Shown: positions 11,270 to 23,510, counted from the first letter of the stretch. The stretch: DNA of 64,000 bases from Bettongia penicillata ogilbyi (GCA_023548195.1 JAJHZJ010000419.1:2540773-2604772); one strand, 5' to 3'. Numbers and translations: made by a program. Notes: generated by a model not told the origin, from the letters alone.

Positions 11270-11480
11270 CATTACAGTGTCATGTAGTGGGTAGATAGCC
11301 AGCTTTGGAGTTAAGAGGACCCGCATGAAAGTTTCACCTCTGACCTACACTATGTGACCTGGTGCAAATCTCTAAAAATTTAAATTGTATAGTTTGTCAC
11401 TTACATTGGCCGAAAGATTTTCCTTACCTTCTTACAATGAAAAAAAACACAGGTGTGGACCAAAAAAAATGGTGCCTAGT
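11270..11480 (+). mobile_element. Degenerate tRNA-derived SINE
   Basis: Recognisable pieces are 'tcatgtagtgggtagatag', 'tttggagttaagaggaccc' and 'actatgtgacctggtgcaaa'. The 3' half is heavily mutated. Confidence 0.45.
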
Positions 11481-11484
11481 AAAC

Positions 11485-13785
11485 ATTTATTGAATATGTA
11501 ATTTATGTCACACTTCCCTCAATGGCACCTCAGATTTGAAGCACATTGGGAACCTACGTGAGTATTCACTCAAAACCTTGTCTCCTGAGCCTCTGTGAAT
11601 TTTTTTTTTTTTACCACTCAAATAAGAAGACACATCAATTCAAAGAAAACTACACTTAACTAAACAGTGTTCCAAGATAAATGACAAGAAAGATTTCTCC
11701 CATGGATGCAAGGCTATGCTGTGCCATAACACAAGTGAGAAAGTAAGAACACATAGAATGTATGCACGATCTAGAAACATATTGATGGCACACTGTGTCA
11801 TGTAACTAGAGCACATGTCCTTGGGTAATTCATAGCCATTGACCATTGTCAATGTTCCCTAGTAATGTCATCAGAAAACCTAAGTTCTCTACAGAGATGG
11901 GGTCTTCTATACTCTGTCTTCTCTAACTGCTCACTGCTGCTATCACTTTTCCACTGTTGCTACTGTTGTCTCTGCTTTCTGCTACCATGTGCTAGTCTTT
12001 GACTACTATGCTTCATCAAAGGGAGAGATCTGCCAGCTGTTTAACTTGATACACCCATGGGTATTTAGTGCTTTGATGATTCAAGAATCTCCCCCTCCCA
12101 ACCAGGCACTCAGCCAGCTAGCTTGAGAAATGCCTAGGCATTTTAACATGCCTCTTTTGAAGTTAACTCTTCTTAGGTTAGTACTCCTTGATTCCAGTAT
12201 CATATATGACTTAGGGCTGAAAAATTCCTTTCAATCTTCTTCATATCCCAGCAGCATCTTCTTAAAACATCCTCACTTAACAAAACTGCGAAAGAGGAGC
12301 ACGTCTCCATGATAGCCACATTCCTTTTATACCCCATAATGCTGAGAGTTGCCTTGTAAAAGAAACTTGGAGCAAGACCTAAAGGATCAGTTTGGGTCAG
12401 TAAATTTGTCCTAGAGTTTTTGTTCAGTGCTCCTACCTTTTTTGTGTATTCCTACCAACAATAAAATTTCACAACTCTCTGAAAATGAATGAATGAAAGC
12501 TTTCATTTTTTTCTGCTACATTACTACATTGACTCTTGGTAAGCTTGTTATCTACTATGATGCATTGATCCTAATAACTTCAATTCTCTACTGTGCTTTG
12601 GCAATGGATGCTCAGTCTTGTTCTACATGTATCTTCTGCCAAGGGATTTGGGTCAGGTATCAAGTGCTTCTGAAAATCATCTTTCTTCTCTGTTAGGTCT
12701 GACATAATGCTGCCTCCATCCTTTTATAAAGCTATCCCTTGTGTGGCAGCATTATCATTTAATAAGGCAATTATATTCTGTTGGAGTAGAAAAAGCAATG
12801 TACCAACAGATTTTTTCCAGACATATGAAATAAATTTTTAAAATGCCAACCATCTTCTTGATGACCAGTCTGGTTTTAATGTGTGCCACATTAAACATTC
12901 TTTAAAAGCATCTGGAATTAGGGAGTTCGTGGTTTTACTCATTTTGTCAACTGATACCCATCATAATTTTTAAAAAGAAGAAAGGAAGTCTATGGCCTCC
13001 ATAATGCTGGAGAATGTGCAAGGGAAGTGAATGTCATAAGAATGAGAAGAACGGTCGGTCACATCACTGAAATTTCAGTTCTCAAACTCTTTAGTTTCAT
13101 CTTCTGCATATAAAGAGAGACATTTGAGATAATTAGTTATTGTCTGATGAAGATTATTTTGTCATAGATTTGGTAATGAAGCCCTTTGTGTAAAATCATG
13201 TCATACTATTGTACTGAAGACCTTTACTGTTTATATGGGAATCCACGTTTAGGGGTACCCAGGGAGGTCAGAATCTATTCCATCAAAACTGAGATTAACC
13301 CTGACTGGAATTGAAATAGCTGAAGTATGATCAGTCTTCAAATATGCTTGTCTACACAAATGTTTACAGTGAGGGAAAAAGAGATCCTTGCACATGAGCT
13401 TCTTGAAAACCCAACAGGCTGCCAATACTTCTTGATAACCAAATGGATTGGCTAGAGGGGAAGGGAAAATGGAGACAAAAACTAAAGGGAAGAGGAGGGG
13501 AGTGACAAAAATTCTAAGGTTTTTGTTTTGTTTTGTTTTGTTTTTTTAGAATTGGATTAAAAAGACATGAAGAGGGATTGAACAAAGGACAAAAGTGAGG
13601 CTGCCTTATTTCTTTTCTGGACTATGAGCCAAGAGTCCAATTGAGGAAAATTCTTTGGCCAGAATCCAGATTAGTCATGATGTCGAGGTTGTTATAGTGT
13701 TGAGGAGAGTAATTTGGAATTGGAACTAAAAAAGAGTCTGGGACTCCAAGAAAAAGAACCTTACTTCCTTTAAACAGGTGTTCCT
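11485..13785. other. Repeat-poor unassigned stretch
   Basis: Apart from an A/T homopolymer at about 11600 and a (TTTTG)n run near 13525, I recognise no repeat. Open frames are 60-70 codons with no motif. No gene is supported. Confidence 0.35.
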
Positions 13786-13789
13786 CTAT

Positions 13790-14035
13790 GTATGGGGTAT
13801 ATGCCTTCTCATTTCTCCCTCATAGAATCTCTCACTTCCTTTAAATCATAATTCAAATGCCACTTCCTTTGTGGTTTTTTTTAACTCCCCTCTTGACACA
13901 TTCCCTCAGTTGTTAGTGCCCTCTCTTTCTCAAGCTTACTATTACTTATATTTATTTACCCATGTACAAGTTGTATCTCCCTGCTCCCAACTCCAATAAA
14001 ATATAAACTCCTCAAAGGCAAGAATTAGTTCACTT
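13790..14035 (+). mobile_element. L2 LINE fragment
   Basis: Phrases such as 'cacttcctttaaatcataat' and 'tcaaatgccacttcctttgt', then 'ataaactcctcaaaggcaag', follow L2 3' order. Confidence 0.6.
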
Positions 14036-14165
14036 TTTTCAGTTAATTGACAAGCATCTGTTAAATCCTTAGCATACACCAGACATTATACTAAGAACAG
14101 AGAACACATAGGAAAGTGAAAATAGCCCCCATCCTCAAGGAACTCATTCTAATCGGGGAGGTAAA
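14036..14165 (-). mobile_element. L2 LINE 3' end, reverse
   Basis: Reverse-complement L2 end: 'acaagcatctgttaaatcct', 'tacaccagacattatacta' and 'atcctcaaggaactcattct'. Confidence 0.55.
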
Positions 14166-14999
14166 ATGGAAATGTTCTCAGCAGCTAACATAATTCCTTG
14201 TACGTAATAGAAGACAGATAAATGCCTGCCAAATTGAATTATTGAAGAATCTGAGGGAGACTTGAGTCTAGAAATAAAAGGGAAATGGGAGGAAAGGATC
14301 AATACCTGAAGGGTAACAGACAGACATGGGAGAATCCAGTTGACTAAAGAACTGAATTTAATGCAGAATAAATAAATTTCTCTTATTCTTTTCTCCCCTT
14401 CACCCCATGGAGAAAACACAAAGCCTAAGGTTCCAGAGTAAATGTATTCCATTTTTTCCAGTGTGTGTCAAGTTGCCATGTCAGCCTTTGGTGATCACTT
14501 CATGTTGACTATCTTGCTTCTTTTGCTAATTGTTCCTAGTCACTCATTATCATTTGTTGATACAAGCATCACCCATACATCCTATGATGCTTTAACCCTA
14601 ATCTCATCAGCATTCATTTATAAGAAAACTTATTTATTGCCTTGCCATCTGAAACATTCTTGACTCCTCTATTTTCTACCTTCTCATGCCATATCATCTC
14701 TTAATTCTTCTCTTTGTAACCATTGTAAAATTTTCTAAGAGGGAAAAAACACTTTTATGGTCATAATTTTATCCAAGGAATATTTTTCAAAATCATATTT
14801 TGGAAGTACTTCACCATAACAACCAGATGGCCATTACAATAACTGTGAGTCCCATTCGTTTCTGACTCAGCTACTCTGGACTTAATTACCATGTCTGATC
14901 TGAACACTGCTAAACATTTGCTGAAAACCATGAGCCTGGCTTTTTGGAACCACAGCCTAAGATACCTTCAAAGCAGTCTCTATTTGTCAAAAGAGAAAT

Positions 15000-16330
15000 A
15001 AATTTATTTGATAGTGTACCTAAAATAAAAATCAGCTTTTCATGTTATGAATGATAATCAACAAGGAAAAATGATCTCTCCGTTGCCCAAAGATTTGATC
15101 TGAATCCCAGGTCACCTAGAAATCCTTAAAATTCATCATCAAATAGTTGACCAAGTTCATCCCATTCCTAAAATTATTTATTTAACAGTGATTTGGGAAA
15201 CACCAAAGTTATTTGCAAACCAGACCACATCAAATCATTGTGATGGCTGATGGAGTTTGAAAAAGCCAAAAGGGATCAAAATACTTCTGAATGATTCTGT
15301 AGTTAAACTCTTACTTATGAAGAGCCAATGAAATCTTGACATCAGTCAAAAACCAGCCCTGGAAAGATTATTATGTGATCAACGTTAAATTTTTAAAAAG
15401 CAAACAAAAAGAATAATAGGTTATTCTCATTGTGCCAACCTCATTGAAAACAAAGAGAGCAATCCTCCCAAGGAATTGTTCCAAAGGTGACCTTTATACC
15501 AACCCTTATCGCAATTAAGAAGCTTTGTCCTGTTATTCTCAATATACGTTATCCAGGCAGGAATTGGTGCCTTTGTTTGGGACTGTTTGAGATTCAGCTC
15601 ACTCCTCCTCTATCTACAATCCTGATTTGCCTTTGACATATTGCTTGTATCCCTGAGCCTGGTGAGGGCTGGGACACCCATGGTGCTTTGTCAGTCATAC
15701 ACAAGCTTTTTAAAGCTCAAGTAATTTATTTTTCCCCTCATCGGGAGGTGTTTTTTCAAACCCCAAGAATGTATGTGGCCTAATACATTGCTCCAAACAT
15801 AAAAACAAATAAATAAAGAAATAAGCCAAGTGCCAGCAGAGCCCAATGTTTGTGAGTTAAGCAATATTAATCAGCCCTAAAGTCAAGAAAATGCAAACCA
15901 ATTGATGGCATAACCTTGAAACGAAACCAGAATGTTAAGTACCAATAAAAACTTTGAGCGCTCTGCCCTTCTACTGAATATGCTTGCTCATTTCTCAGAG
16001 ACTAGAACAAAAGAATAAGGTTTCTCTAAAATAAAACCAATCTGATGTATATCACTTGTAAAGAGTCTGACCCATCGTACATTTTGCATGACCCCCAAAT
16101 AGGAGAGAGGGAGGAATTTCACTGTGTTACACTAAATGGCTGTATAGTTTGCTCATATTTTTTTTTTTTTATTTTTGAGCAAGCTTCACATCTGGTTTCC
16201 TTATCCTAATTGCACATCTCTTAACCCTAACCCCGCCACATTCCCGGGCTATGCAACCCCAGCTTGACATCACCATGGTAACTGATTCATTTCTACTTTC
16301 TCACATGATCTCCCTTGTGACCAGGGGGAC
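15000..16330. other. Repeat-poor block, candidate conserved non-coding DNA
   Basis: About 1.3 kb with no recognisable SINE, LINE or DNA transposon in an otherwise saturated window. It carries mixed composition and many homeodomain-like words (such as 'gcaatattaatcagccc'), and an RFX-type X-box lies near its 3' end. Conservation cannot be judged from one sequence. Confidence 0.3.
16269..16282. promoter_or_regulatory. RFX X-box-like motif
   Basis: 'atcaccatggtaac' fits the X-box pattern RTNRCC-N2-RGYAAC exactly in both half sites. RFX factors bind such sites in vertebrates. No gene is adjacent in the window, so function is only a possibility. Confidence 0.3.
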
Positions 16331-17214
16331 CAATAGTTTCTGATATGGCTGGTCAAGCTGGAAACACTCAATGTCCATAAAAGAACAAAATTAAATAATC
16401 CAGATGAAGTTCAAAATCGTACCCCTAGTCACTTCCTCCTCTCACTCTAACTTATTTAGCTAACTGGTCATTGATCCTCCACTTAAATATTTTGACACAA
16501 ATTTAATCTCATAAATATAGTTATTCTAATCAGCGGTGCAAATCACAACCCATACAAGGATCTTCTCATCCTGGGTGATGCTTCTCTGTGTCTTTTCACA
16601 AATCTCCCATAGAATATCCACCCAACCCTACTGGAGCTCTTCCCTTCAGAGTTTGAAATTTTGTCAGTGCAAGGTAAGCACTGGAACTACTCATCTGTTG
16701 TCTCTCACTCTCCCTACTGGGCTGACCCACCTCCTTTTCTGGCCATCCATCTATTTTTTATGTTACTTCTCACATGCCGGATCATACCATGGTTAGCTCC
16801 ATGGCCACAGCCACCAAATTGCAAATTCCATCATCAAAAGCACCAGTACAAAGACTCTTTTTTTCTCCTTCACGTTTCATTAGCCAATGTATGTAGCAAG
16901 TTAAAAACTTTTCTTAAATTGTGAAGTTCAAGTGTTTCTTAGAATAAAATTAATCAAATAGGTAATCCCTGCCTTCTCTAAGGAATCCATTTCAAATAGA
17001 TAAACATTTGTTATTTTACACATCATGGGAATGATAAAAGCTATAATGTGTGGTACAATGAACATTTAGGAATCACTCCAATAAAATTGATAATTGCCTC
17101 TCTCACCACCTTAGAGGACAGCTCCTTATCCTTGGTTTGATTTTATTTTGGTTCCTTGGAGAGGTTGGTTTGGTGAGAAAAGACAATTTTCTCCTCTAGG
17201 AATTTAGAGAAAAT

Positions 17215-17300
17215 CAATCGATCAAAAACATTTATTAAGTGCCTACAATGTACAAGGTACTGTGCTATATAACAAGTAGAATAAACTTCGTTGTCTTTTA
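17215..17300 (-). mobile_element. L2 LINE 3' end fragment
   Basis: 'aacatttattaagtgcctac' followed by 'aaggtactgtgctatataac' is the reverse complement of the L2 end. Confidence 0.5.
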
Positions 17301-17394
17301 TATTTATCAGTCTTCCCTTAGAACTAATTTAGAAAGGCCCTGGGGGAAAGGAATGAGAGGGAAGGGAAGGACATTCCATCCTGAAACTTCAAAT

Positions 17395-17525
17395 AAGAAA
17401 AGCTTCTTGGCATGGTGGATAGAGAGCCAGCCAGGAAGACCTGGTTTTAAGTCCTCCCTCTGATTCATATAAGCTGTTTGACCTGGGATGAGTCACTTAA
17501 CATCTAAGTCACTGAGAAACTTTAT
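17395..17525 (+). mobile_element. tRNA-derived SINE
   Basis: 'gcatggtggatagagagcca', 'gaagacctggttttaagtcc' and 'gatgagtcacttaacatc' are SINE phrases. A second SINE follows almost directly. Confidence 0.6.
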
Positions 17526-17527
17526 AA

Positions 17528-17680
17528 GAGGGCAGCTAGGTGGTACTGTGAATAGAGAATCAGTCCTGAAGTTAGGAGGACAGGCTGATTCAAATTCTTT
17601 CTTAGACAGTGGTGTGACTCTGGGCAAGTCACTTAACCCAGCCTGCTCCCTCCCCCGCAAAAAAAAGAAAAAAAAAATTC
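17528..17680 (+). mobile_element. tRNA-derived SINE with A-rich tail
   Basis: Begins 'agggcagctaggtggtact', holds 'ctgggcaagtcacttaaccc' and ends in an A-rich run at 17660-17677. It lacks the long 3' body of the copies at 32941 and 36730. Confidence 0.8.
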
Positions 17681-17819
17681 TGTTAGACCATAAATTACAG
17701 AGAAGGTACCGACCTAAATGGAAAGAGGAAATTTTTTCACCCAAATGTCTGCTACAATTGTATCTATATAATATTTTATTTTGTTTATATTTTATGCATT
17801 CATTTATACTTTTATTCAT

Positions 17820-18065
17820 ATAGAGCTTTAAAATATGCAAAGCATTTTACACATGTGAAATTTGATTTCAATCTCATTTGATGAGACATATCTGATCCTT
17901 CCAACAACCATGTGAGGTAGATACTATTACGATCCCTATTTTGCAGAAATGGGATTCTGGTGGCAATGATGTGACTTAGCTAGGGGTCACAGAGCAAGGA
18001 AGTGGAGTTTGATGTCTGCCTGAGCCCAAACTGGGCACTTTAACCATTATTTCACCTAGTTTTCC
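17820..18065 (-). mobile_element. MIR SINE
   Basis: Reverse-complement MIR: 'caaccatgtgaggtagatac', 'ccctattttgcagaaatggg', then 'ggggtcacagagcaaggaag' and 'ctttaaccattatttcacc'. Confidence 0.7.
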
Positions 18066-18384
18066 ATACCACTTTAATCAAAATCCTAGTCCCTAATCCT
18101 ATTGCAGTAGAAATACTTATCCACAAGTAGATTTTCCTCTTATTTTCTTGTTTCCCAAATTAACTGATGATCATTTTCTATTAAAATATTTCAGAAATAA
18201 GATTTTTCACTAATTACAATTTCACTTCTGAAACTAGCAAGTGATTATGAGATATGAGGATGCAACGTTGTTCATCAAAGCAATCTTCTTCCATAACCAT
18301 TGTTAATTGGGGGAAAAAATGGAATAGGTTGGATGAGAAAATGTTCATTTAAGCTGTAAAATAACAGCTGGTGTTAATATGGCA

Positions 18385-18510
18385 CTTGTTATTATCCTGT
18401 TTTCTACAGGAAGGTTTTCCCAACTCCTCTTAATTCCAGTGATTTCCCTTTTTATTGCCTGTGTTTCATTGACATAGCTTATTTGCATGTATTTATTTGC
18501 TTATTGTCCT
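18385..18510 (+). mobile_element. L2 LINE 3' fragment
   Basis: 'aaggttttcccaactcctct', 'taattccagtgatttccctt' and 'atgtatttatttgcttattg' parallel the L2 at 20400-20520. Confidence 0.5.
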
Positions 18511-18514
18511 CCTC

Positions 18515-18660
18515 AATATAACCCTATCTCAGAGAGGAGGAAACTCAGGTGGAGAGTTAAGTGACTTTCCAATGCAAAATACTGGAAGAAGCATTAGAAC
18601 TCAGATCTCTAGGAATGTGAAGTCACTATTCTCTCACAACACAACACTGCCTTTCACATG
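18515..18660 (-). mobile_element. MIR SINE fragment
   Basis: 'agaggaggaaactcaggtgg' with 'gagttaagtgactttccaat' and a decayed 3' portion. It lies directly after an L2 fragment. Confidence 0.55.
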
Positions 18661-18661
18661 A

Positions 18662-18850
18662 TAATTAAAGAATTAGAAGGGACCATGTAGATCATTTAAC
18701 CCAATTTTCTTACTTTATAGCTGAAGAGGTGAGTACAGAAAGGTTTAGAAACTTTTTCTGAGGTCAATGGGGAAGTCAGCTCTTGAGCTCAGATTTTCAA
18801 TATTCAAGTCCAAGTGCTTTTCCCTCTCATCACAGGGAGTCCTACTTTCT
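18662..18850 (-). mobile_element. MIR-like SINE
   Basis: 'aagaattagaagggaccatg', 'agatcatttaacccaatttt' and 'ttgagctcagattttcaata' fit the reverse strand of a MIR-type SINE. Similar copies lie at 20790 and 38925. Confidence 0.6.
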
Positions 18851-19069
18851 GAGAGTAAGAGGCAGATGCTTCTTCTATGCTTGTCACTCCAATCTTGGTC
18901 TGTGAGTATGAGTATTGTGTTTATGCTGCGTATTTGCAAAACAATGGCAGCACTTATGGGCAAGGAGCACGTCCAAATAATGGGATTTGTTCTCTGCTAC
19001 ACAGCACTAAATAGTAACCTATTAGCCCCAAATATTTACTTTGGCTCCCTAAGCAAGTGACTTGCTTCT

Positions 19070-19985
19070 AACCTATAAAAATAAAATATGACCAGCTATT
19101 CGGTCATCCTCACCAAACCATATCAATTTGTGTCTAGGTTGATTTAAATCAGAGCAAGCCTGTCCTATTGCCAATGACTCAAAGTGATGAAGAAGGCATA
19201 AGAAAGAGAAATAGGAAGAAGGCTCAGAAAAGAAAATGTAATAGGGGTAAAGACAATGACCATTTGATTGATCACTGTCCTAAACAATGTTGTCTCATTT
19301 TTTTTTTAATGTATGAGGAGACAAACCACATGAACTAAACTATTGAATGCTGAAGATACATGGATAAAAATTAGTGCTGTAATAAGATGAAAGTAATATC
19401 AAAATCAATCCAATATTTAGACATACAAAGCTATGTATGTCTGTGTGTACATATATATGTGTAATTATTCTTTTTCTCCATGGTAATAGGGCGTAAATAG
19501 AAACGGCTTATATCAAGGACATTGTTTCTTTTACATGGTTAAAATTGTCACTTCTAGAATCAGCTAAGTGGAGGAGAGAAGAGAATTGAGCCCAAAAGAA
19601 AGTTGTTTTTATGCCCTTTGGTACAGCTCAGGACTCATAAGCTAGATCACATCAAGGAGCTGGATTTCTTCCTTCTCCTTGGCAGTCACGATGCCACAAT
19701 TTTCCTTTTCTTTCCCCAGGTTTGCTGACCGAACAGAATGAGTAGAGTGATTTAATAGAATGTCCTTGTACCTCAATTGCATCACTCACACTGCCTGAAG
19801 CATATTCCCTGCTGCTTAGGAGGAGGTAGAGAGGAGGTAGAGCAAGTAATACGAGCACAGCAACCATAAAAGGGCCAAATGGACAAAGAATGAACCAACA
19901 AATGGTCAGCTCTCTGGCCTTCTCTGATGTTTGCTTCCCAACATAATATATACTTCCAGCCTAAGTCATGACCTCGCTGCCATTT
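19070..19985. other. Unassigned stretch with short TA/TG tract
   Basis: A degenerate 'tatgtctgtgtgtacatata' microsatellite lies near 19430-19465. The rest shows no recognised repeat or gene. Confidence 0.35.
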
Positions 19986-19989
19986 TTCC

Positions 19990-20645
19990 AATTTGTCTCA
20001 CTATAATAAATTTCAGGACTCTGCAGACACCCAATAGCCAGGAAGCTATTTCCCTTAAAATGCACCCTCCTCCAAGTTCACCTCCTGTGCCTCCGATAGG
20101 AATTGCCTTTAGACTTAGTCATGTCAGCCCTCCAAGTCTACAAACTCCAATGGCTCCTTTGCCTATCTAGGATCAAATGCAAAAGCCTCTTTTTGGTGTT
20201 CAGAGCCATTCAGGACCTAGTCATCTACCTCCTCACCCCCAGCCTTCCAGGATTCTTCCACCTTACAGCCACCGTAGTTCTTCAACTGAGACACTCCATC
20301 TCTCCACTCCAAGCATTTTTTCTAGCTATCCTCCATGGATGTTCTCTCTCCACATCTCAACCTAACAGCTTCCCTGGCTTCCTTCAAGTCCCAAGTAAAA
20401 GCCAGTCTTTTATAAGAAACCTTTCCTAACTGCTCTTACTTAATTCCAGCGCTTTCCTCCTTTCAATTATTTCCCATTTTTCCTTCAAATAGCTTGTTTG
20501 TACATATTTGTTTCCTTGCTGTCTCCCCCATTAGATTATGAGGTCCTAGGAACTAGGACTGACTTTTGCTCCCTTTTATATGCACAATGCTTGATATAAT
20601 GCCTGGCATGCAGTAGGCACTTAATAAATATTTATTGATTGCTGG
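19990..20645 (+). mobile_element. L2 LINE, C-terminal coding region and 3' end
   Basis: One of the better preserved L2 copies. The decayed ORF2 C-terminus is readable ('ctccaatggctcctttgcct', 'aggatcaaatgcaaaagcct'). Then come 'tcaagtcccaagtaaaagcc', 'tagattatgaggtcctagga', and the end 'ttaataaatatttattgat'. No frame is intact. Confidence 0.8.
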
Positions 20646-20789
20646 AGGACCATCTAGAATCTGACTTTACTGACCGATTGCTGTTGAGGTCCTAGCAATG
20701 ATGTGCTGGCCAGTATAAGATCCATGGATCCTCATCCGATTCTTCCAGCTGGGTAAGTGGAAGAGACTTTCAGCTGCTTGATTCCAAAA

Positions 20790-20995
20790 TTCTTAAGTCT
20801 TAGATCATTGACTCATGGAGATAGGAGACAACTTAGAAGCCACCTTGTCTGACTGACTTCATTTTACTATCAAGAAAACTGAAGCAAAGGGAGGTTAACT
20901 TTTTCAAGGTCCCACTGGTAGTATTGGAGGTAGTATTTGAACCCATATCTTCTAACTCCAGAGCCAGCCTCCTTCTACTTTCTACAGTGTTTCCA
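20790..20995 (-). mobile_element. MIR-like SINE
   Basis: 'aagccaccttgtctgactga', 'aagaaaactgaagcaaaggg' and 'ttgaacccatatcttctaac' are reverse MIR phrases. Confidence 0.65.
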
Positions 20996-20999
20996 ACAG

Positions 21000-21145
21000 T
21001 GAGTTAAAGTAAGGCAAATAATGGTTGAGTGACTTGCCTAGGATCACAAAACTAGTAGCATCTATGGTCAAATTTGAACTCAGGACTTCTCACTTCAGGC
21101 CCAGCACTCTCTATCCATTATGCTATCTAACTTCTGTTACTATCT
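21000..21145 (-). mobile_element. tRNA-derived SINE
   Basis: 'gttgagtgacttgcctagga', 'tttgaactcaggacttctca' and 'ctctatccattatgctatct' give the SINE read from its 3' side. Confidence 0.65.
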
Positions 21146-21200
21146 TAACTAAGTAGTTTTATAATAGCCCTTATATCTAACTCCTTCATATTTGTATATA

Positions 21201-21960
21201 CAGGAGAACCTCAGTCTACAAATTTAATTCATTCAGAAATTCTGTTCATGTGATTTTTTCGTGTTGCAAAGCAAATTTTCCCATAGGAAGGTGAGATGAT
21301 TGATACCACATCCCCAAAAATATTCATATAAAAATAATTATTTATAATTTTAAGTAAGTTTTTTGTCCCTAATGTTCCTGAAAAACAATAGCAATGGACA
21401 CAATAAAAACTGAAAATAAAATAAATTAACCTTCACTTTACCTTTGAGAAGAGTTGTGGCTGGCATGAGGGAAATGAGAGGGAAGAGGAGAGGAAAGGTT
21501 ATTGCTTGGAAGGAGAATCTCCTATAAGAATATCAGCGACTTCAAGTCAGGAGTGTTCTCTCTTATGCTACTTTCACTAAAAGTAGTTCTCTTCTTTTTC
21601 AGTTTTTAGAATCACTTTCATGTTTTGACTCTGATTTTTTTTATGTTCGCTTTTGACTACGAATCTAACAACACTTGTTTTTGATGATTTTTTAATTAGT
21701 TTGTTTTCAGTTTTCAACAATCACTTTCATAAGTTTTAAATTTTCTCCCCCTCCCTCTCCCTCTCTCCTTGAGATGCCATGCAATCTTATATGGGTTCCA
21801 AAAAAAACAGTGCCCTAGTTGAGCATCATCCCTTAGCAAGCCATTCAAGTCCAAACTTGATGTTTGAACTCCGAATTTTTGTTCGTCCTACAAGACAAAG
21901 TTTTTCCTCATCCAGTGAAGCATACATAAACCAGGTTACTCATAAACCAAGATTCTACTG
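21201..21960. mobile_element. TA-flanked MITE (Tc1/mariner-like) with L1 inside
   Basis: The left end 'caggagaacctcagtctaca' and the reverse complement of the right end, 'cagtagaatcttggtttatg', match at 14 of 21 positions when taken to 21 bp. The differences are nearly all transitions. Both ends abut TA (21199-21200 and 21961-21962), the Tc1/mariner target. An L1 3' tail lies inside. No transposase frame is visible. Confidence 0.55.
21685..21800 (-). mobile_element. L1 3' UTR fragment inside the MITE
   Basis: 'agttttaaattttctccccc' followed by 'ctccttgagatgccatgcaa' is the reverse strand of the L1 3' tail seen forward at 48330-48400. Confidence 0.6.
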
Positions 21961-22139
21961 TATTCACTTTATATCTATGATGCATATAAATACACATATA
22001 TGTATTTGTCTCCTCCATTACAACATAAGCTTTGTTTCATTCTTTGTACTTGTTTCCCCAAAATACTGTTAGATCGATTGATGATGCTTACATTCTAGAA
22101 AGACATGTTATCTTGTGTAGATATTACAGTATAATAAAG

Positions 22140-22480
22140 GGGACAGGACCAAGCGAACCAGATTTCATAGTTAGATCTGGGCTTAAGAAAAATTACTTTG
22201 GCAGTAGTGTGTAAGATAGAGTGGAGGGGGAGGAGATTTGAGGGAGGGGAACTGATTAAGAAGGAAATTTAATAGTCCAGGAGAGAAGTAAGAGCCTGAA
22301 TTAAAGTGATTAGCTATGTGAACAGGGAAAGGACCAGATTGGAGTAAGGTTATGCAGGTAGAAATGTCAAGATTTGGCAAGTGACTGGATGTATGAAGAA
22401 ACAGAGACTGAGAAGTTGAGGATAATGCTGAGAATGAACCTGGAAGAGTATAAGGATGATAGGTCATCAGACAGAAAAAG
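22140..22480 (-). mobile_element. L2 LINE internal fragment
   Basis: 'aattactttggcagtagtgt', 'aatagtccaggagagaagta' and 'gtgactggatgtatgaagaa' correspond to the reverse strand of L2 ORF2, upstream of the 3' end. Confidence 0.5.
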
Positions 22481-22484
22481 AGAA

Positions 22485-23510
22485 ATTTGGAAGAAAGAAG
22501 TGTTTGGTTAAAAAGATCATGAATTCAGATCTGAATACATTATGATCACAGTGACCATATCTTAACTAAACTTTGTAATCCCTCAATGTCCAGCACAATG
22601 TTTTGGACAAAGGGATTGTTTAATAAATGATTGTGAGGTGGTTGAAGGATTAAATGTCCAGAATTCAGAATACTAGAAGAATATGCTAAATATACTAGTT
22701 TTGAAGACTCTTATCAAATGTTTGATCCAAATCAAATCCAAATTGTAAGGTGAACCACACAACAGCATATCAACATGAAACACTTAAACCATCACTATCC
22801 TAAAGACAAAAGGAAAGAAAGTGGTAGCTGCAGAGAATATATATTCTGATGATTAAGGACTGAAAGTAATTGACATACAATGGATCTCCGGGCTAAGTCA
22901 GTGCTCAGGGTCATAGCTTCAGAGCAGATCAGAAAATCTATGGCAAACAGCACTCAAAAGTCCACAGAAACCAGGTCACTACTGTGTAAACACTTTGCAC
23001 TGCTTTGTAAACAGACAGAAATATCACGTCAGTTTGGTGTAAACAGACTAATAACATGCAGAAGCCAGGAACCTTCTCTGCAGAAGCTTTGTGGATATTG
23101 AGCAGAGTCACGTGGCTTGCCATCTTTGAATTATATCTGAGTATCTTCATCAGAGTGGATAAATCACTTTTCCTGAAATGTGGTTGAATGGAGGCTAATA
23201 TCATCATTTCAGAAGACAGGAAAACTGACTTTTCAGCTTTTAAAAACTTTCAAGACCTGGCTTAGAGGTCTAGTCTATCACACTGTGACTGGCTGCTGGC
23301 CTGAGCCTGTGCTATGATCCTCAGGGCTATCCCTCCTGCCTCTCAGCTCTATAGCTATTTCATACCTATAATTCAGGAACTGTGGTTTGGACACACCTGA
23401 AACCAGAAGATTAGACTAGGGTCCCTGGGTGGACCTGGGTTTCTGTGATAAACAAAGGACAAAAAAAAATCCATACATGATAATAATTATAGCATATTTG
23501 TGGTTATAAA
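22485..23510. other. Repeat-poor unassigned stretch
   Basis: No repeat family recognised. It contains the triple GTAAACA cluster described separately. Short open frames on both strands (73 and 89 codons) overlap each other and carry no motif. Confidence 0.35.
22986..23045 (+). promoter_or_regulatory. Cluster of three forkhead-like GTAAACA sites
   Basis: GTAAACA occurs at 22986-22992, 23007-23013 and 23039-23045, all in the same orientation, the first two 21 bp apart. This is the core recognised by FOX proteins. The clustering is visible; any enhancer role is inference. Confidence 0.3.

Noticed and set aside
13524..13548. (TTTTG)n runs, also at 47526, 49972 and 61826
   Set aside because: Short simple repeats common in vertebrate DNA, not LTR or promoter elements.
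16218..16234. Telomere-like 'ttaaccctaacccc'
   Set aside because: Only two units; too short to be an interstitial telomere array.
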